A stretch of 64,000 bases of DNA. Origin: Novosphingobium sp. AAP83 (GTDB lineage: Bacteria; Pseudomonadota; Alphaproteobacteria; Sphingomonadales; Sphingomonadaceae). Below the pieces are notes generated by a model. That model made no database searches. It saw nothing but the letters and a program-made list of their open reading frames with translations, and was not told the origin of the DNA. Made by a program: the position numbers and the translations under genes. The stretch is from contig NZ_LJHY01000019.1 of the NCBI RefSeq assembly GCF_001295795.1, positions 16,805 through 80,804 of the forward strand, given 5' to 3'. Below, piece after piece: positions 1 through 8,034 of this stretch (position 1 is its first letter; each line of letters starts with the position of its first letter).

Positions 1-1
1 C

Positions 2-994
2 GCCGGCGCAGTTTTAGGGTTCTTGGTTGCAGGGCCTGTGGGAACAGCAGTCGGTGCAAGCGCAGGTGTGGGCGCACCAAAGGGACAGCCGGGGCGGAAT
101 GCGACGGAAGAGACATTTACCCTTTTGGTTGAATTCCTAAAAGAAAACCCAAAAATACAGACGGCAACGGTTTCACGTGATGAGCTCTCTCAGCTTTCAC
201 CATACCTATCCGCAGCGAAAAAAATAGAAAACGAGACTACCCGGCGCCAAGAGGCACTGGAGGGCGAAAAACGAGAAGCTGAGCGGAAAAAGCGTGATGA
301 AGACCAGCGATCAGCATATCTCAAAAGTCAGTATGTAAAAGATGAAGATGATTTCGAGTTTAAAAAAGATGTGGCGAGAATGGTGTTAGCCCATTCACTT
401 GACCAAAACGCTGGCATAGAAAATGAAAAGGTCCAGTTCAGAAAAAAATTTACACATCTTTTGTCGCTAGATGTCCAAATTTCTGATAGTGATTTGAGCA
501 ATGCCTTGTCCTCGTTAAGGGCCACAGCCGCTTTACAAAGAAAGACTGCGCTCAGAGATCGATTTATTCACCATATCGATCATATGAGCCCAGAATTTAT
601 TAAAAAAATTCATAAAACTGCGTTTTCGACGATGTGCAATTCTAGAAAAAATAACGGTTTTTTGAAGAACTTTGGTATTACCATTGTGGTTGTAGTGGGT
701 GCTCTGGGCCTATTGCTTGCAATGCCAACAAATAAATCAACTGTTGATACAGGGCAAGTGGCAGCTTCCGATAAGGTCGGATCTGAGGGGGTGACCTCGA
801 AGGATATTGAGCGAGGCAACTCTGGTGCGCCTGCTCTATCAAGTCCTGCTGATCAACCTGCTGCTGGCAGTGGTGTGACATATGACGGCACAAGCAGCGA
901 CAGGCAAAAATTTGTCGATGATTATGTCGAAAAAGAAATGGAAAAGGCTGATGCATTCTGCGCTAGGAACCCCGACTACGAAAGCTGCTGGTAG
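2..994 (+). CDS. Hypothetical membrane-anchored protein, 5' end outside the window
   Basis: The reading frame is open from base 2, so the gene almost certainly begins upstream; the first internal start is a TTG at 23. The visible N-terminus is Gly/Ala/Val-rich and hydrophobic. A charged, Lys/Glu-rich, probably coiled-coil stretch follows (about residues 60-110), then one clear transmembrane helix (about 215-235, ITIVVVVGALGLLLAM). The Ser/Gly-rich tail ends with two Cys. I do not recognise the family. Codons are far more AT-rich (many AAA, GAA, GAT) than in glmU and gph next door, which suggests recent acquisition. It could be part of a mobile or defence locus lying to the left, but nothing visible proves that. 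Confidence 0.6.
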   Translation, partial: AGAVLGFLVAGPVGTAVGASAGVGAPKGQPGRNATEETFTLLVEFLKENPKIQTATVSRDELSQLSPYLSAAKKIENETTRRQEALEGEKREAERKKRDEDQRSAYLKSQYVKDEDDFEFKKDVARMVLAHSLDQNAGIENEKVQFRKKFTHLLSLDVQISDSDLSNALSSLRATAALQRKTALRDRFIHHIDHMSPEFIKKIHKTAFSTMCNSRKNNGFLKNFGITIVVVVGALGLLLAMPTNKSTVDTGQVAASDKVGSEGVTSKDIERGNSGAPALSSPADQPAAGSGVTYDGTSSDRQKFVDDYVEKEMEKADAFCARNPDYESCW

Positions 995-1269
995 GTAGCA
1001 TCTGCCATGAACTCTAACGTCGGACCACGACGAACGCCACTACAGCCACCTCACGCCCCGGCTCAGCAAGGACGTGCTGGCTGGGACGCGGTCGTGAATG
1101 GTCGTGTGACACGACTGATTGTGGTCAAGGTGAGAGTGCGGATTGCATCGCCCCTGTCCCCTTCGTATGCTGAGGGAATTACGGTGACAGGCACGAAAAC
1201 CCCTGAATTGCCAATAACCAAAGCCCTCATATAGCGTGTTGCCCCTATAGTTGCGCTGCTCTCCCGCTT

Positions 1270-1339
1270 CGTCATTCCCGCGAAGGCGGGAATCCAGGCT
1301 GGCGTTGTGCGCTGGATTCCCGCCTTCGCGGGAATGACG
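1270..1339. repeat. Palindromic REP-like element with nested stem-loops
   Basis: A perfect 28-base inverted repeat has arms at 1270-1297 and 1312-1339 around a 14-base loop. Each arm contains its own smaller inverted repeat, ATTCCCGC-GAAG-GCGGGAAT, so the element can fold as one long hairpin or as two small ones. Short palindromes with the core TTCCCGCGAAGGCGGGAA are common dispersed elements in GC-rich proteobacterial intergenic regions. It could also stop transcription at the 3' end of glmU. Confidence 0.85.
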
Positions 1340-1395
1340 AGAGCGGGGTTGGGAATGGCGAGAGTGGGGTTGGCAATGATGAACGTAGGGCTGGA
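1333..1395. repeat. Three degenerate 21-base tandem units
   Basis: Units begin at 1333, 1354 and 1375, each starting AATG and carrying a GAG/GAACG...GGGNTGG core. The first two differ at only a few bases; the third is more diverged. The first unit overlaps the right arm of the palindrome, so the tandem array appears to have grown from the end of that element. Confidence 0.6.
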
Positions 1396-1462
1396 GATTG
1401 AGAAGGTCAGTGAGCGGGATCACCGCCCTTCCCGCTCCTCCTGAGCCTATCGAAGCGCCCCC

Positions 1463-2827
1463 TCACCCCTTCTTCTTCTTCATCGCATCATGGAACTGGT
1501 CGGCCCAGCCCGGCTTGATCAGTTGCTCTGCCCGCACCATCCGCAATTCGCCGTCGGCCACATCGCGCGAGACGGCGCTGCCTGCGGCGACGATGGCGTC
1601 TGCGCCGATCTTTACCGGCGCGATCAGGGCGGAGTTCGAGCCGATGAAGGCGCGTTCGCCGATGACGGTTTTGTGTTTGAAATAGCCGTCATAATTGCAG
1701 GTGATTGTGCCTGCGCCGATATTGGCCCCTGCCCCCACGGTGGCATCGCCAAGGTAGGTGAGGTGATTGGCCTTTGCGCCTTTGTGCATCGTGGTGTTTT
1801 TCACCTCGACGAAATTGCCGATCTTCACCTTTTCCCCCAGCACCGCACCGGGGCGCAGGCGGGCATAGGGGCCGATGTGGACGCCCTGCGCAAGGGTTGC
1901 GCCCTCCAAGTGGCTGAAGGCGTGGATCGTCACGTGATCAGCCACATTGACGCCGGGGCCGAAGAACACGTTGGGTTCGATCAGGACATCGCGGCCTAGC
2001 TGCGTGTCCCATGCGAACCACACTGTTTCGGGCGCGATCAGGGTGGCGCCATCGGCCATCGCCTGCGCGCGGCGGCGCTGTTGCCAACGGCCTTCGGCAT
2101 CGGCCAGTTCGGCGCGGCTGTTAATGCCCGCCACTTCATCGGCATCGGCAGTGACGACAACCGCGCAAGTGCGGCCATCCGCAATCGCGATGTTGACCAC
2201 ATCGGGCAGATAGTATTCGCCCGCCGCGTTATCATTGCCGACGCGCGCGAGCAGGCCGAACAGATCGGCGCTACGCACCGCCATCAGCCCTGAATTGCAG
2301 ATGCGGCAGGCGCGCTCGGCCTCGGTTGCGTCCTTGTGCTCCACCATCTTGACGATGCGGCCATCGGCATCGGCGATGATGCGGCCATATTGCAGCGGAT
2401 CGGCAGGGGCAAAGCCGAGCACGACGGCGGCGGGATTATCGCCCGCGTGCAGCCGTTCGAGCATGGCTTGCATCGTGGCAGCACTGACGAAGGGGACATC
2501 GCCATAGAGCACCAGCACATCGCCATCAAAGCCCGCCAGCGCTGCCTCTGCCTGTTGCACGGCGTGGGCGGTGCCAAGCTGCGGGTCTTGCACCGCGATG
2601 GTGGCGGTTGTCCCCAGCGCCTTTTCCAACTGGTCACGCCCGTGGCCTGCGATCACCACTTGGCGTGCGGGGGAAAGCTGCGCGGCGCTGGCCATCAGGT
2701 GCATCAGCATGGGGCGGCCCGCGATGGGGTGGAGGACCTTGTGCAGGTCGCTCTTCATGCGGGTGCCTTTTCCGGCGGCGAGGATGATGGTGGCGACGGG
2801 GGCTGTGGCGGGGGCGTTTTCAGTCAT
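1463..2827 (-). CDS. glmU: Bifunctional UDP-N-acetylglucosamine pyrophosphorylase / glucosamine-1-phosphate N-acetyltransferase
   Basis: GlmU acetylates glucosamine-1-phosphate and then uridylylates it, giving UDP-GlcNAc for peptidoglycan and lipid A in the cytoplasm. The N-terminal nucleotidyltransferase domain opens with LAAGKGTRMKS and later shows VLYGDVP. The C-terminal left-handed beta-helix has hexapeptide repeats and the conserved EVKNTTMHKGAKANHLTYLG and GAGTITCNYDG segments. At 454 residues it has the usual length. The ATG at 2827 is preferred over an in-frame TTG 21 bases upstream because AAAGG lies 7 bases before it. It is transcribed divergently from gph. Confidence 0.97.
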   Translation of the reverse strand: MTENAPATAPVATIILAAGKGTRMKSDLHKVLHPIAGRPMLMHLMASAAQLSPARQVVIAGHGRDQLEKALGTTATIAVQDPQLGTAHAVQQAEAALAGFDGDVLVLYGDVPFVSAATMQAMLERLHAGDNPAAVVLGFAPADPLQYGRIIADADGRIVKMVEHKDATEAERACRICNSGLMAVRSADLFGLLARVGNDNAAGEYYLPDVVNIAIADGRTCAVVVTADADEVAGINSRAELADAEGRWQQRRRAQAMADGATLIAPETVWFAWDTQLGRDVLIEPNVFFGPGVNVADHVTIHAFSHLEGATLAQGVHIGPYARLRPGAVLGEKVKIGNFVEVKNTTMHKGAKANHLTYLGDATVGAGANIGAGTITCNYDGYFKHKTVIGERAFIGSNSALIAPVKIGADAIVAAGSAVSRDVADGELRMVRAEQLIKPGWADQFHDAMKKKKG

Positions 2828-2888
2828 GCAGATACCTTTGCCAGACAAATCTTGCGCTTTCCAGAACGGGAAGCCACTTGAACGCGTG
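2828..2888. promoter_or_regulatory. Divergent promoter region glmU / gph
   Basis: The 61 bases between the two divergent start codons must contain both ribosome binding sites and probably both promoters. AAAGG precedes glmU. No convincing Shine-Dalgarno sequence is visible before the gph ATG; a GTG lies directly in front of that ATG. Confidence 0.5.
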
Positions 2889-3575
2889 ATGATAAAATTT
2901 CCTTACGACATTGTCGGATTCGACCTCGACGGCACGCTTTTCGATACGAGCCGCGATCTGGGCGTTGCGCTGAACCATGCGCTGGCGCTGGCGGGGCGTC
3001 CGCCGGTGCCACTGGAGGATGTGACGCGCCACATCGGCGGCGGCGCGGCGCAGATGCTGCGATCGGCGCTGAGCGAATCAGGCGGGGTGGACGAGGCCGC
3101 GTTTGACGGGCTTCAGGCCGAGCTGGTGGCGTTTTACGGGCGCAACATCGCCGCCCATACCGCGCTGTTTCCCGGCGGCGCGGCGATGCTTGATGCGCTG
3201 GACGAACGCGGCGTGAAAATCGCGATTGCGACGAACAAGAAGGAAAGCCTTGCGGTCCGGCTGTTTGAGGAACTGGGCCTGCTGCACCGCTTTGCCTGCG
3301 TGATTGGTGGCGATACGCTGGGTCCGGGCACGTCCAAGCCGCGCCCCGATATGCTGCATGCGATGGTTGAGCGCTGCGGCGGCGGCAAGGCGGCGTTCGT
3401 GGGCGATACCACGTTCGATACAGGCGCTGCGCGCGCGGCGGGGTTGCCGGTTGTGGCGGTGCGCTTTGGCTTTTGCGATCTGCCGCCCGATGATCTGGGA
3501 GCCGATGCGGTGATCGATCATTTCGATGATCTGGTATCCGTGCTTGAACGGCTGGGTCAATCTGGCATATTGTAA
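2889..3575 (+). CDS. gph: HAD-family phosphoglycolate phosphatase-like hydrolase
   Basis: This HAD-superfamily phosphatase probably removes phosphate from 2-phosphoglycolate formed during DNA repair or oxygenase side reactions. Motif I is FDLDGTLFDT near residue 11, with the nucleophile Asp. A cap domain follows, motif II is IATNKK, and motif III/IV is the KPRPDMLHAM and FVGDTTFDTGAARAAG region. At 228 residues it fits Gph. The frame is open far upstream through the glmU 5' region, but family alignment starts at MIKFPYDIVGFDLDG. Substrate specificity cannot be read from sequence alone. Confidence 0.88.
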   Translation: MIKFPYDIVGFDLDGTLFDTSRDLGVALNHALALAGRPPVPLEDVTRHIGGGAAQMLRSALSESGGVDEAAFDGLQAELVAFYGRNIAAHTALFPGGAAMLDALDERGVKIAIATNKKESLAVRLFEELGLLHRFACVIGGDTLGPGTSKPRPDMLHAMVERCGGGKAAFVGDTTFDTGAARAAGLPVVAVRFGFCDLPPDDLGADAVIDHFDDLVSVLERLGQSGIL

Positions 3576-3608
3576 GTAACACTAACGATAATCGAGAAGG
3601 AGCCGGCG

Positions 3609-4472
3609 ATGTCAGAAGAGTACGTTCCCCCCAAAGTGTGGACATGGGACAAGGCCAATGGCGGCGCATTTGCCAGTGTGAACCGGCCCGTCGCTGGCCC
3701 GACCAGCGAACGCGAACTGCCCGTGGGCAAGCACCCGTTTCAGGTCTATTCGCTGGGCACGCCCAATGGCCAGAAGGCCACGATCATGCTGGAAGAACTG
3801 CTCCAGATGGGCTTTGCCGAAGCCGAATACGACGCATGGCTGATCAAGATCTTTGATGGCGACCAGTTCACCAGTGGTTATGTGGAGATCAACCCTAACT
3901 CCAAAATCCCCGCGATGGTGGACCGCTCCGGCCCCGAACCGTTCCGCGTATTTGAATCAGGCGCAATCCTGATGCATCTGGCCGAGAAGTTCGGCGTTTT
4001 GCTGCCCTCATCGGGCGCGGCGCGGGCGGAATGCCTTTCATGGCTGTTCTGGCAGGTGGGCAGCGCGCCGTTCATCGGCGGCGGCTTTGGCCACTTCTAC
4101 CACTACGCGCCCTTCAAGATCGAATATGCGATTAATCGCTATGCGATGGAGACCAAGCGCCTGTTCGACGTGGCCAACCGCCAGCTGGCAAAGACGCGCT
4201 TTCTGGCGGGCGATGAATACACCATCGCCGATATCGCGACCTACACCTGGTTCGGCAACATCTATCGCGGCGAGGCTTATGGCGAGGCAGCGACGTTCCT
4301 TTCGATGCACGAATACGAGCATGTCGGCCGCTGGGTCAGCGAAATTGACGCCCGCCCCGGCGTGCTGCGCGGGCGCCTTGTGAATTCCAGCAAGGGTATT
4401 TCCGAGCGCCACGACGCCAGTGATTTCAACGCTTTACCGCCTGAATCGCTGCAAGGCATCGTCAAAGGTTAG
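3609..4472 (+). CDS. yghU: Glutathione S-transferase / disulfide-bond oxidoreductase, YghU type
   Basis: This 287-residue protein follows E. coli YghU closely from the N-terminus (VWTWDKANGGAFASVNRP) through the thioredoxin-like domain (YSLGTPNGQKATIMLEELL, NSKIPAM, FESGAILMHLAEKFG) to the helical C-terminal domain (GGGFGHFYHYAPFKIEYAINR, FLAGDEYTIAD). YghU proteins reduce disulfides and organic peroxides with glutathione in the cytoplasm. A good AGAAGGAG ribosome binding site lies 7 bases before the ATG. It follows gph by 33 bases and may share its transcript. Confidence 0.93.
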   Translation: MSEEYVPPKVWTWDKANGGAFASVNRPVAGPTSERELPVGKHPFQVYSLGTPNGQKATIMLEELLQMGFAEAEYDAWLIKIFDGDQFTSGYVEINPNSKIPAMVDRSGPEPFRVFESGAILMHLAEKFGVLLPSSGAARAECLSWLFWQVGSAPFIGGGFGHFYHYAPFKIEYAINRYAMETKRLFDVANRQLAKTRFLAGDEYTIADIATYTWFGNIYRGEAYGEAATFLSMHEYEHVGRWVSEIDARPGVLRGRLVNSSKGISERHDASDFNALPPESLQGIVKG

Positions 4473-4564
4473 TGATGAAATGCAGGGGGTGTGGAAAATG
4501 CCCAAAAGTATCGCCCTCCCCCCCTTTTCATCCGCTTCGCCCGCGCTATAAGCGCGGCTCCTGA

Positions 4565-4639
4565 TGGGGCGTCGCCAAGTGGTAAGGCAGCGGCTTTTGA
4601 TGCCGCCATTCGCAGGTTCGAATCCTGCCGCCCCAGCCA
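4565..4639 (+). tRNA. tRNA-Gln (anticodon TTG), CCA encoded
   Basis: A full cloverleaf can be drawn. The acceptor stem is TGGGGCG/CGCCCCA with discriminator G and a genomic CCA. There is a D-arm, the anticodon stem is GCGGC/GCCGC with loop TTTTGAT, and the T-arm contains GGTTCGAATCC. The anticodon TTG reads CAA codons, and the TGGGG acceptor start is typical of tRNA-Gln. It is a plausible integration site, since AT-richer DNA without clear genes follows its 3' end. Confidence 0.96.
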
Positions 4640-5099
4640 GGAATAAAAAATCATTATATTACGATTATATAAGAGATTTTTGATGCACTTTGCTGGCCCC
4701 GTTTGTGCAATCACGAGACCAATACATTTAGTAGATAACCAGCATCTCCCAAGATCGTGATTCTCAAAGTGGGTCCGCCTCGTTTCGCAGCTCTATCTCG
4801 CGCACGCGGTACTATTGGATCGTCAGCTTTTTAGCGAAGTCAATTACACCCCAGCTTTCACGGACGGCGATACTCCCGATGGTGAAAAGAGTCGCGAGAT
4901 TGGCGAAGCCATCTAGCTTGGCCGAACCAAGCGTCAGACCTAGTCCGCCAACACTTACGTCAGCGCAGTTGCAATAAAGGCTAGTACGGTCAACACGGTG
5001 AGCTGACAGGCGTACCCCAATCGCCACGCTCACGATGTTCAAAGGTGCCGAAATTTTGCGCATCAAGGGAATTCTCAATCTGGAGGGAGCGGCGCAGCC
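4640..5099. other. Region after the tRNA, no supported gene
   Basis: These 460 bases are less GC-rich than the surroundings. One leftward open frame of 104 codons (4812-5126) exists, but it has no recognisable motif, no good ribosome binding site, and overlaps the start of the Fur-family gene on the other strand. I see no duplicated tRNA 3' end that would prove an integrated element. Confidence 0.4.
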
Positions 5100-5509
5100 A
5101 TGGATGATCCATGGGGTGCAGCACATTTTTCAGCCTCCGGTCAGGCTGGATACATGGCCTTCAGACGACAGGCCAACAGGCCGCTGAGCGTTTTGATATT
5201 GCGGAACAAGCGGGCGCTCTTGGCGCGCACATTGTCGCCAACCAAATCTATCGCACGCTGGCACGCCTGATCGATATGCGGGCTGTTCTGCGCATCGAGA
5301 CGCTAAACGCTTACATCGTTTATCAGTCTGCCGCGAACATCTGTCTGGTCTGTAGCGATTGTCACATGATTGAATTGGTCGAAATGCCCGGGATCAGGGG
5401 CGCTATCGTTGATGCCGCGCCGGCAAGCCATTTCGAGGTGCTCAAGGGGCTCATCGAGGCGCAAGGTCAATGCGTTGATTGCCGAAAGTTCGGCCTTGAG
5501 GCAGAATGA
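5100..5509 (+). pseudogene. Fur/Zur-family metalloregulator, apparently frameshifted
   Basis: The C-terminal two thirds read as a Fur-family repressor: recognition-helix region ANQIYRTLARL, RIETLNAYIV, a CLVCSDC zinc-site stretch and the final CVDC. The N-terminus breaks. From ATG 5100 (GGAGGGAG upstream) one frame reads FRRQANRPLS up to base 5189. The family continuation FDIAEQAG then appears in the other frame from 5192. One base missing near 5187-5192 would restore PLSAFDIAE. Its place next to a ZnuD-like receptor suggests it is, or was, Zur. A sequencing error or a short start at 5111 remain possible. Confidence 0.7.
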
Positions 5510-5552
5510 TCCACGTTCACGGCAGAATTCTGGCCCGGAAACCATGACAAAC

Positions 5553-5583
5553 AACCGGGGCGGAACGAGCCGCCCCGGTTTTT
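5553..5583 (+). terminator. Rho-independent terminator between fur-like gene and znuD
   Basis: A perfect 11-base stem (AACCGGGGCGG at 5553-5563, CCGCCCCGGTT at 5570-5580) with a 6-base loop is followed by a T run. It lies between two converging genes, 44 bases after the Fur-like stop and just after the receptor stop codon, so it probably serves both directions. Confidence 0.9.
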
Positions 5584-5586
5584 CAT

Positions 5587-7731
5587 TCAGAAGCTAACGC
5601 GCGCGCTCAGGCGGATGTCGCGGCCAAATAGCGGGGCTACGTCCTTGAGAAAGCTTGTGTGTCGCCGGGCTTCCACGTCGAAAATGTTATTGGCTTGCAG
5701 AATGAATGTGGTCTGTGCCTCCGGTCCAAACGGCTTCCATGAGACACTGGCATTAACCATGGTCCATGCAGGCGTGGCGGTTTCAAAAACGGCAACGCGG
5801 CGCTGTGCGGTTGCGTGTTCCACTTCCACGCGGCCACCCAATGCATTTCCTGTGGCTTCAACGCCGCCAATCATCCGCAACGGTGGTATGCGTGGCACTG
5901 CGCCACCCCCGCCCAGAATATCAGCGCGCGTATAGTCGACAAGGCCCGTTGCCTCGATGCGCGTCTGCCCCAATTGCGCCAGCGTGACCGCACCTTCAAC
6001 TTCAAAACCGTAAAAGCGCGCGTCGGTTTGCGCATATTGGAACACAGGCAATTCGTCTTCTTCATCTCCTGTCGCATTCAACGAAATGAAGTTGTCAAAC
6101 CGGTTGAAGAAGCCCGACAATTCCAACCGCCAACCTGCGCCGCGCCCGCGCAAAACAGCCTCTGCGCCCAGTTGCCGCTCAGTCCTGAAATTGGGGTTGC
6201 CAATCTCGAAAGCACGGGTTGCTGCATGCGCGCCATTGGCAAAGAGCTCTTCGGCCGATGGCGCACGTTCGGCACGTGCAAGGCTCAACGCCAAGCGCCA
6301 ACCTTCGCCGAGTTGCAATGACCCGCCAGCCGATAGCGACACAGCACTGAATCGACGCTCACGGCCGATTTCAGCAGACTTCACAGTGCTGTGTTCATAG
6401 CGACCAGCGGCCTCCAAACGCAGGCTGCCAAGATCAAACTCTTGCAAAGTGAACAGGCCGAACTGGCGCGTCTGGTTTGCAGGGATATAGGCTTCTTCCC
6501 CGACAGCGCTGAAATTGCGGCTGAAGATTTGCATGCCGGTAGCCCCCTGCCAGCCATCAAGCTCGGCTTGCACCAGTTCGACACGCGCTTCCCAACTGCG
6601 ATTGAAGAAACTCGTGCCAATCTCCCCTGTATCTTCGATCTCGTCGTGGCGGTAATCGGCCCAACCTGCGCGTACCTTCAGTTCCTTGAATGCGCCGTCA
6701 AGCGGCACCGCCCCACGCAGATCGACGCGCGTCTGGCGCATATCGAGTGTGATATCTTCGTGGCCGTGGCCATGCTCATCGCCATGATCTTCATCGTGAT
6801 CTTCATGGTGATCTTCGTCATGGTCGTCGTCATGGTCATCGTGGCCGATTTCAAGACCGTTGGGGATGCCATAGCGGTTTGCAAGGTGGCTAACCGCTAC
6901 ACCAAAATTGGCCCCATCCTGACCAACCCAAGCCAGGCCGCCTGCCACATCCCAGGTGCGTGCGGCGGTATTCTCAACCCTGCCAAAAGCGCCCGCATCC
7001 TCAGCCACTTCGCCGCCTTCTTCCGCAGCAGCATCCCGCAATTCACGGCTAAAAACAAAGCCTCCGCTGCGGTAGTTATCCGATTCAAAGAAGCTGCCAT
7101 CAACGTGGGCCACAAAACCACCACCCAACGGCGCATTCACCGAGGCGCCGATGTTGCGTTCACGCGCAGCCGATGCATAACCTGCCACGGCATCAACGTG
7201 CGGCCCGCCGTCGGGTACTTCGCGCGGGATACGCAGATCGCGCATGTTGACCACGCCGCCAATCGCGCCGGAACCATAGAGCAAGGCGGCAGGTCCGCGC
7301 AGAATTTCGATGCGGTCTGCCAAAAGCGGATTGATCGCAACCGCATGGTCAACAGAAGTGTTCGAAACGTCAAAACTGCCGACCCCGTCGGTCAACACGC
7401 GGACGCGCTCATTGTCCAAACCGCGCAAAATCGGGCGGGAAGCATTCGGACCAAAGAAGCTGGCAGACACACCCGGTTGGCGTGCCAGTGTCTCGCCGAT
7501 GGTGGAACGCTGCTGCAATTGCAAAGCATCGCCCTGCAGAACTGTGACAGCCGTGGCGACCATTTCGCGATCACGCTCATAAGGTGCGGTCACGATGATT
7601 TCGGTTGATGGTTGGCTATGCGCGCGGTTCTGATCGCCGTCTTCGGCGGCGCGCTCATCCGCAAAAGCGGGAAAAGAAAAGGCCAGCGCGGCGGACGCAG
7701 TACTGCTGGCAAGCAAGCGAGAAAGTTTCAT
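5587..7731 (-). CDS. znuD: ZnuD-like TonB-dependent zinc receptor
   Basis: This outer-membrane receptor of 714 residues probably takes up zinc. It has a signal peptide (MKLSRLLASSTASAALAFSFPAFA), a plug domain (TEIIVTAPYERD, RPILRGLDNERVRVLTDGVGSFD, DRIEILRGPAALLYGSGAIGGVVN) and a 22-strand-type barrel ending in Phe. Around residues 295-325 a loop of 31 residues carries 10 His and many Asp/Glu, which is the hallmark of ZnuD receptors. The ATG at 7731 has AAGGA 9 bases upstream and matches the signal peptide. It converges on the Fur/Zur-like gene. The palindrome at 7818-7838 is a likely operator. Confidence 0.9.
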   Translation of the reverse strand: MKLSRLLASSTASAALAFSFPAFADERAAEDGDQNRAHSQPSTEIIVTAPYERDREMVATAVTVLQGDALQLQQRSTIGETLARQPGVSASFFGPNASRPILRGLDNERVRVLTDGVGSFDVSNTSVDHAVAINPLLADRIEILRGPAALLYGSGAIGGVVNMRDLRIPREVPDGGPHVDAVAGYASAARERNIGASVNAPLGGGFVAHVDGSFFESDNYRSGGFVFSRELRDAAAEEGGEVAEDAGAFGRVENTAARTWDVAGGLAWVGQDGANFGVAVSHLANRYGIPNGLEIGHDDHDDDHDEDHHEDHDEDHGDEHGHGHEDITLDMRQTRVDLRGAVPLDGAFKELKVRAGWADYRHDEIEDTGEIGTSFFNRSWEARVELVQAELDGWQGATGMQIFSRNFSAVGEEAYIPANQTRQFGLFTLQEFDLGSLRLEAAGRYEHSTVKSAEIGRERRFSAVSLSAGGSLQLGEGWRLALSLARAERAPSAEELFANGAHAATRAFEIGNPNFRTERQLGAEAVLRGRGAGWRLELSGFFNRFDNFISLNATGDEEDELPVFQYAQTDARFYGFEVEGAVTLAQLGQTRIEATGLVDYTRADILGGGGAVPRIPPLRMIGGVEATGNALGGRVEVEHATAQRRVAVFETATPAWTMVNASVSWKPFGPEAQTTFILQANNIFDVEARRHTSFLKDVAPLFGRDIRLSARVSF

Positions 7732-8034
7732 TGCAAGATATCCTTTTTGCGATCCGTGCTGCTGTTTAGACACAGCAGCGCAAACTGGGCTCGCAGGCGC
7801 TATAAACGACCTTCTGTATATGATACAAGATATCATATCGTGATTTTTTGAGGCCAGTGCACAGGCACGCTAGAAGCCTCGCACCCGGCAAAACGCGGGT
7901 CGCGCACGAATTTGCTCTGGCGGAAGATTACCTGACTGACCTGACCGAGAGAGACATCACGCAAGATGCTCGAATGCGGTCCAAGCGTTTTGGGCGCACC
8001 TTACCGATGGCGCCACCCAGCATGCTATCAACCA
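7732..8034. other. Upstream region of znuD and 3' flank of the next receptor
   Basis: About 300 bases without a supported gene. The znuD-proximal part is AT-rich and holds the 21-base palindrome at 7818-7838. The distal part (7850-8034) contains only a weak short open frame of about 67 codons, with no motif or ribosome binding site. Confidence 0.5.
7818..7838. promoter_or_regulatory. Fur-family-like operator upstream of znuD
   Basis: A perfect palindrome, ATATGATA-N5-TATCATAT, is centred about 97 bases before the znuD start. Its inner 15 bases (TGATACAAGATATCA) have the 7-1-7 layout of Fur-family boxes. A closely similar element, TGATACAGTGTATCG, lies upstream of the receptor starting at 12624. 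The shared half TGATACA suggests one regulator for both receptors. Confidence 0.55.

Larger units (their letters stand above)
995..1462. other. Intergenic region with repeats, no gene
   Basis: No convincing coding frame lies between the left-edge gene and glmU. The stretch holds a large palindromic repeat (1270-1339) and a 21-base tandem repeat (1333-1395). Composition changes from AT-rich to the GC-rich host style within this region, so it may mark the boundary of an inserted segment. Confidence 0.6.

Noticed and set aside
4565..5100. tRNA-Gln as an integration (att) site
   Set aside because: No repeat of the tRNA 3' end and no integrase gene were seen in the window.
4812..5126. Leftward 104-codon frame after the tRNA
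   Set aside because: No motif or ribosome binding site; it overlaps the start of the Fur-like gene. Too weak to call, though not excluded.
6391..7608. Open frame of 405 codons antisense to the ZnuD-like receptor, with a hydrophobic Val/Ile/Met run
   Set aside because: The hydrophobic run is merely the complement of the His/Asp codons of the metal loop, and the sense protein is clearly real.
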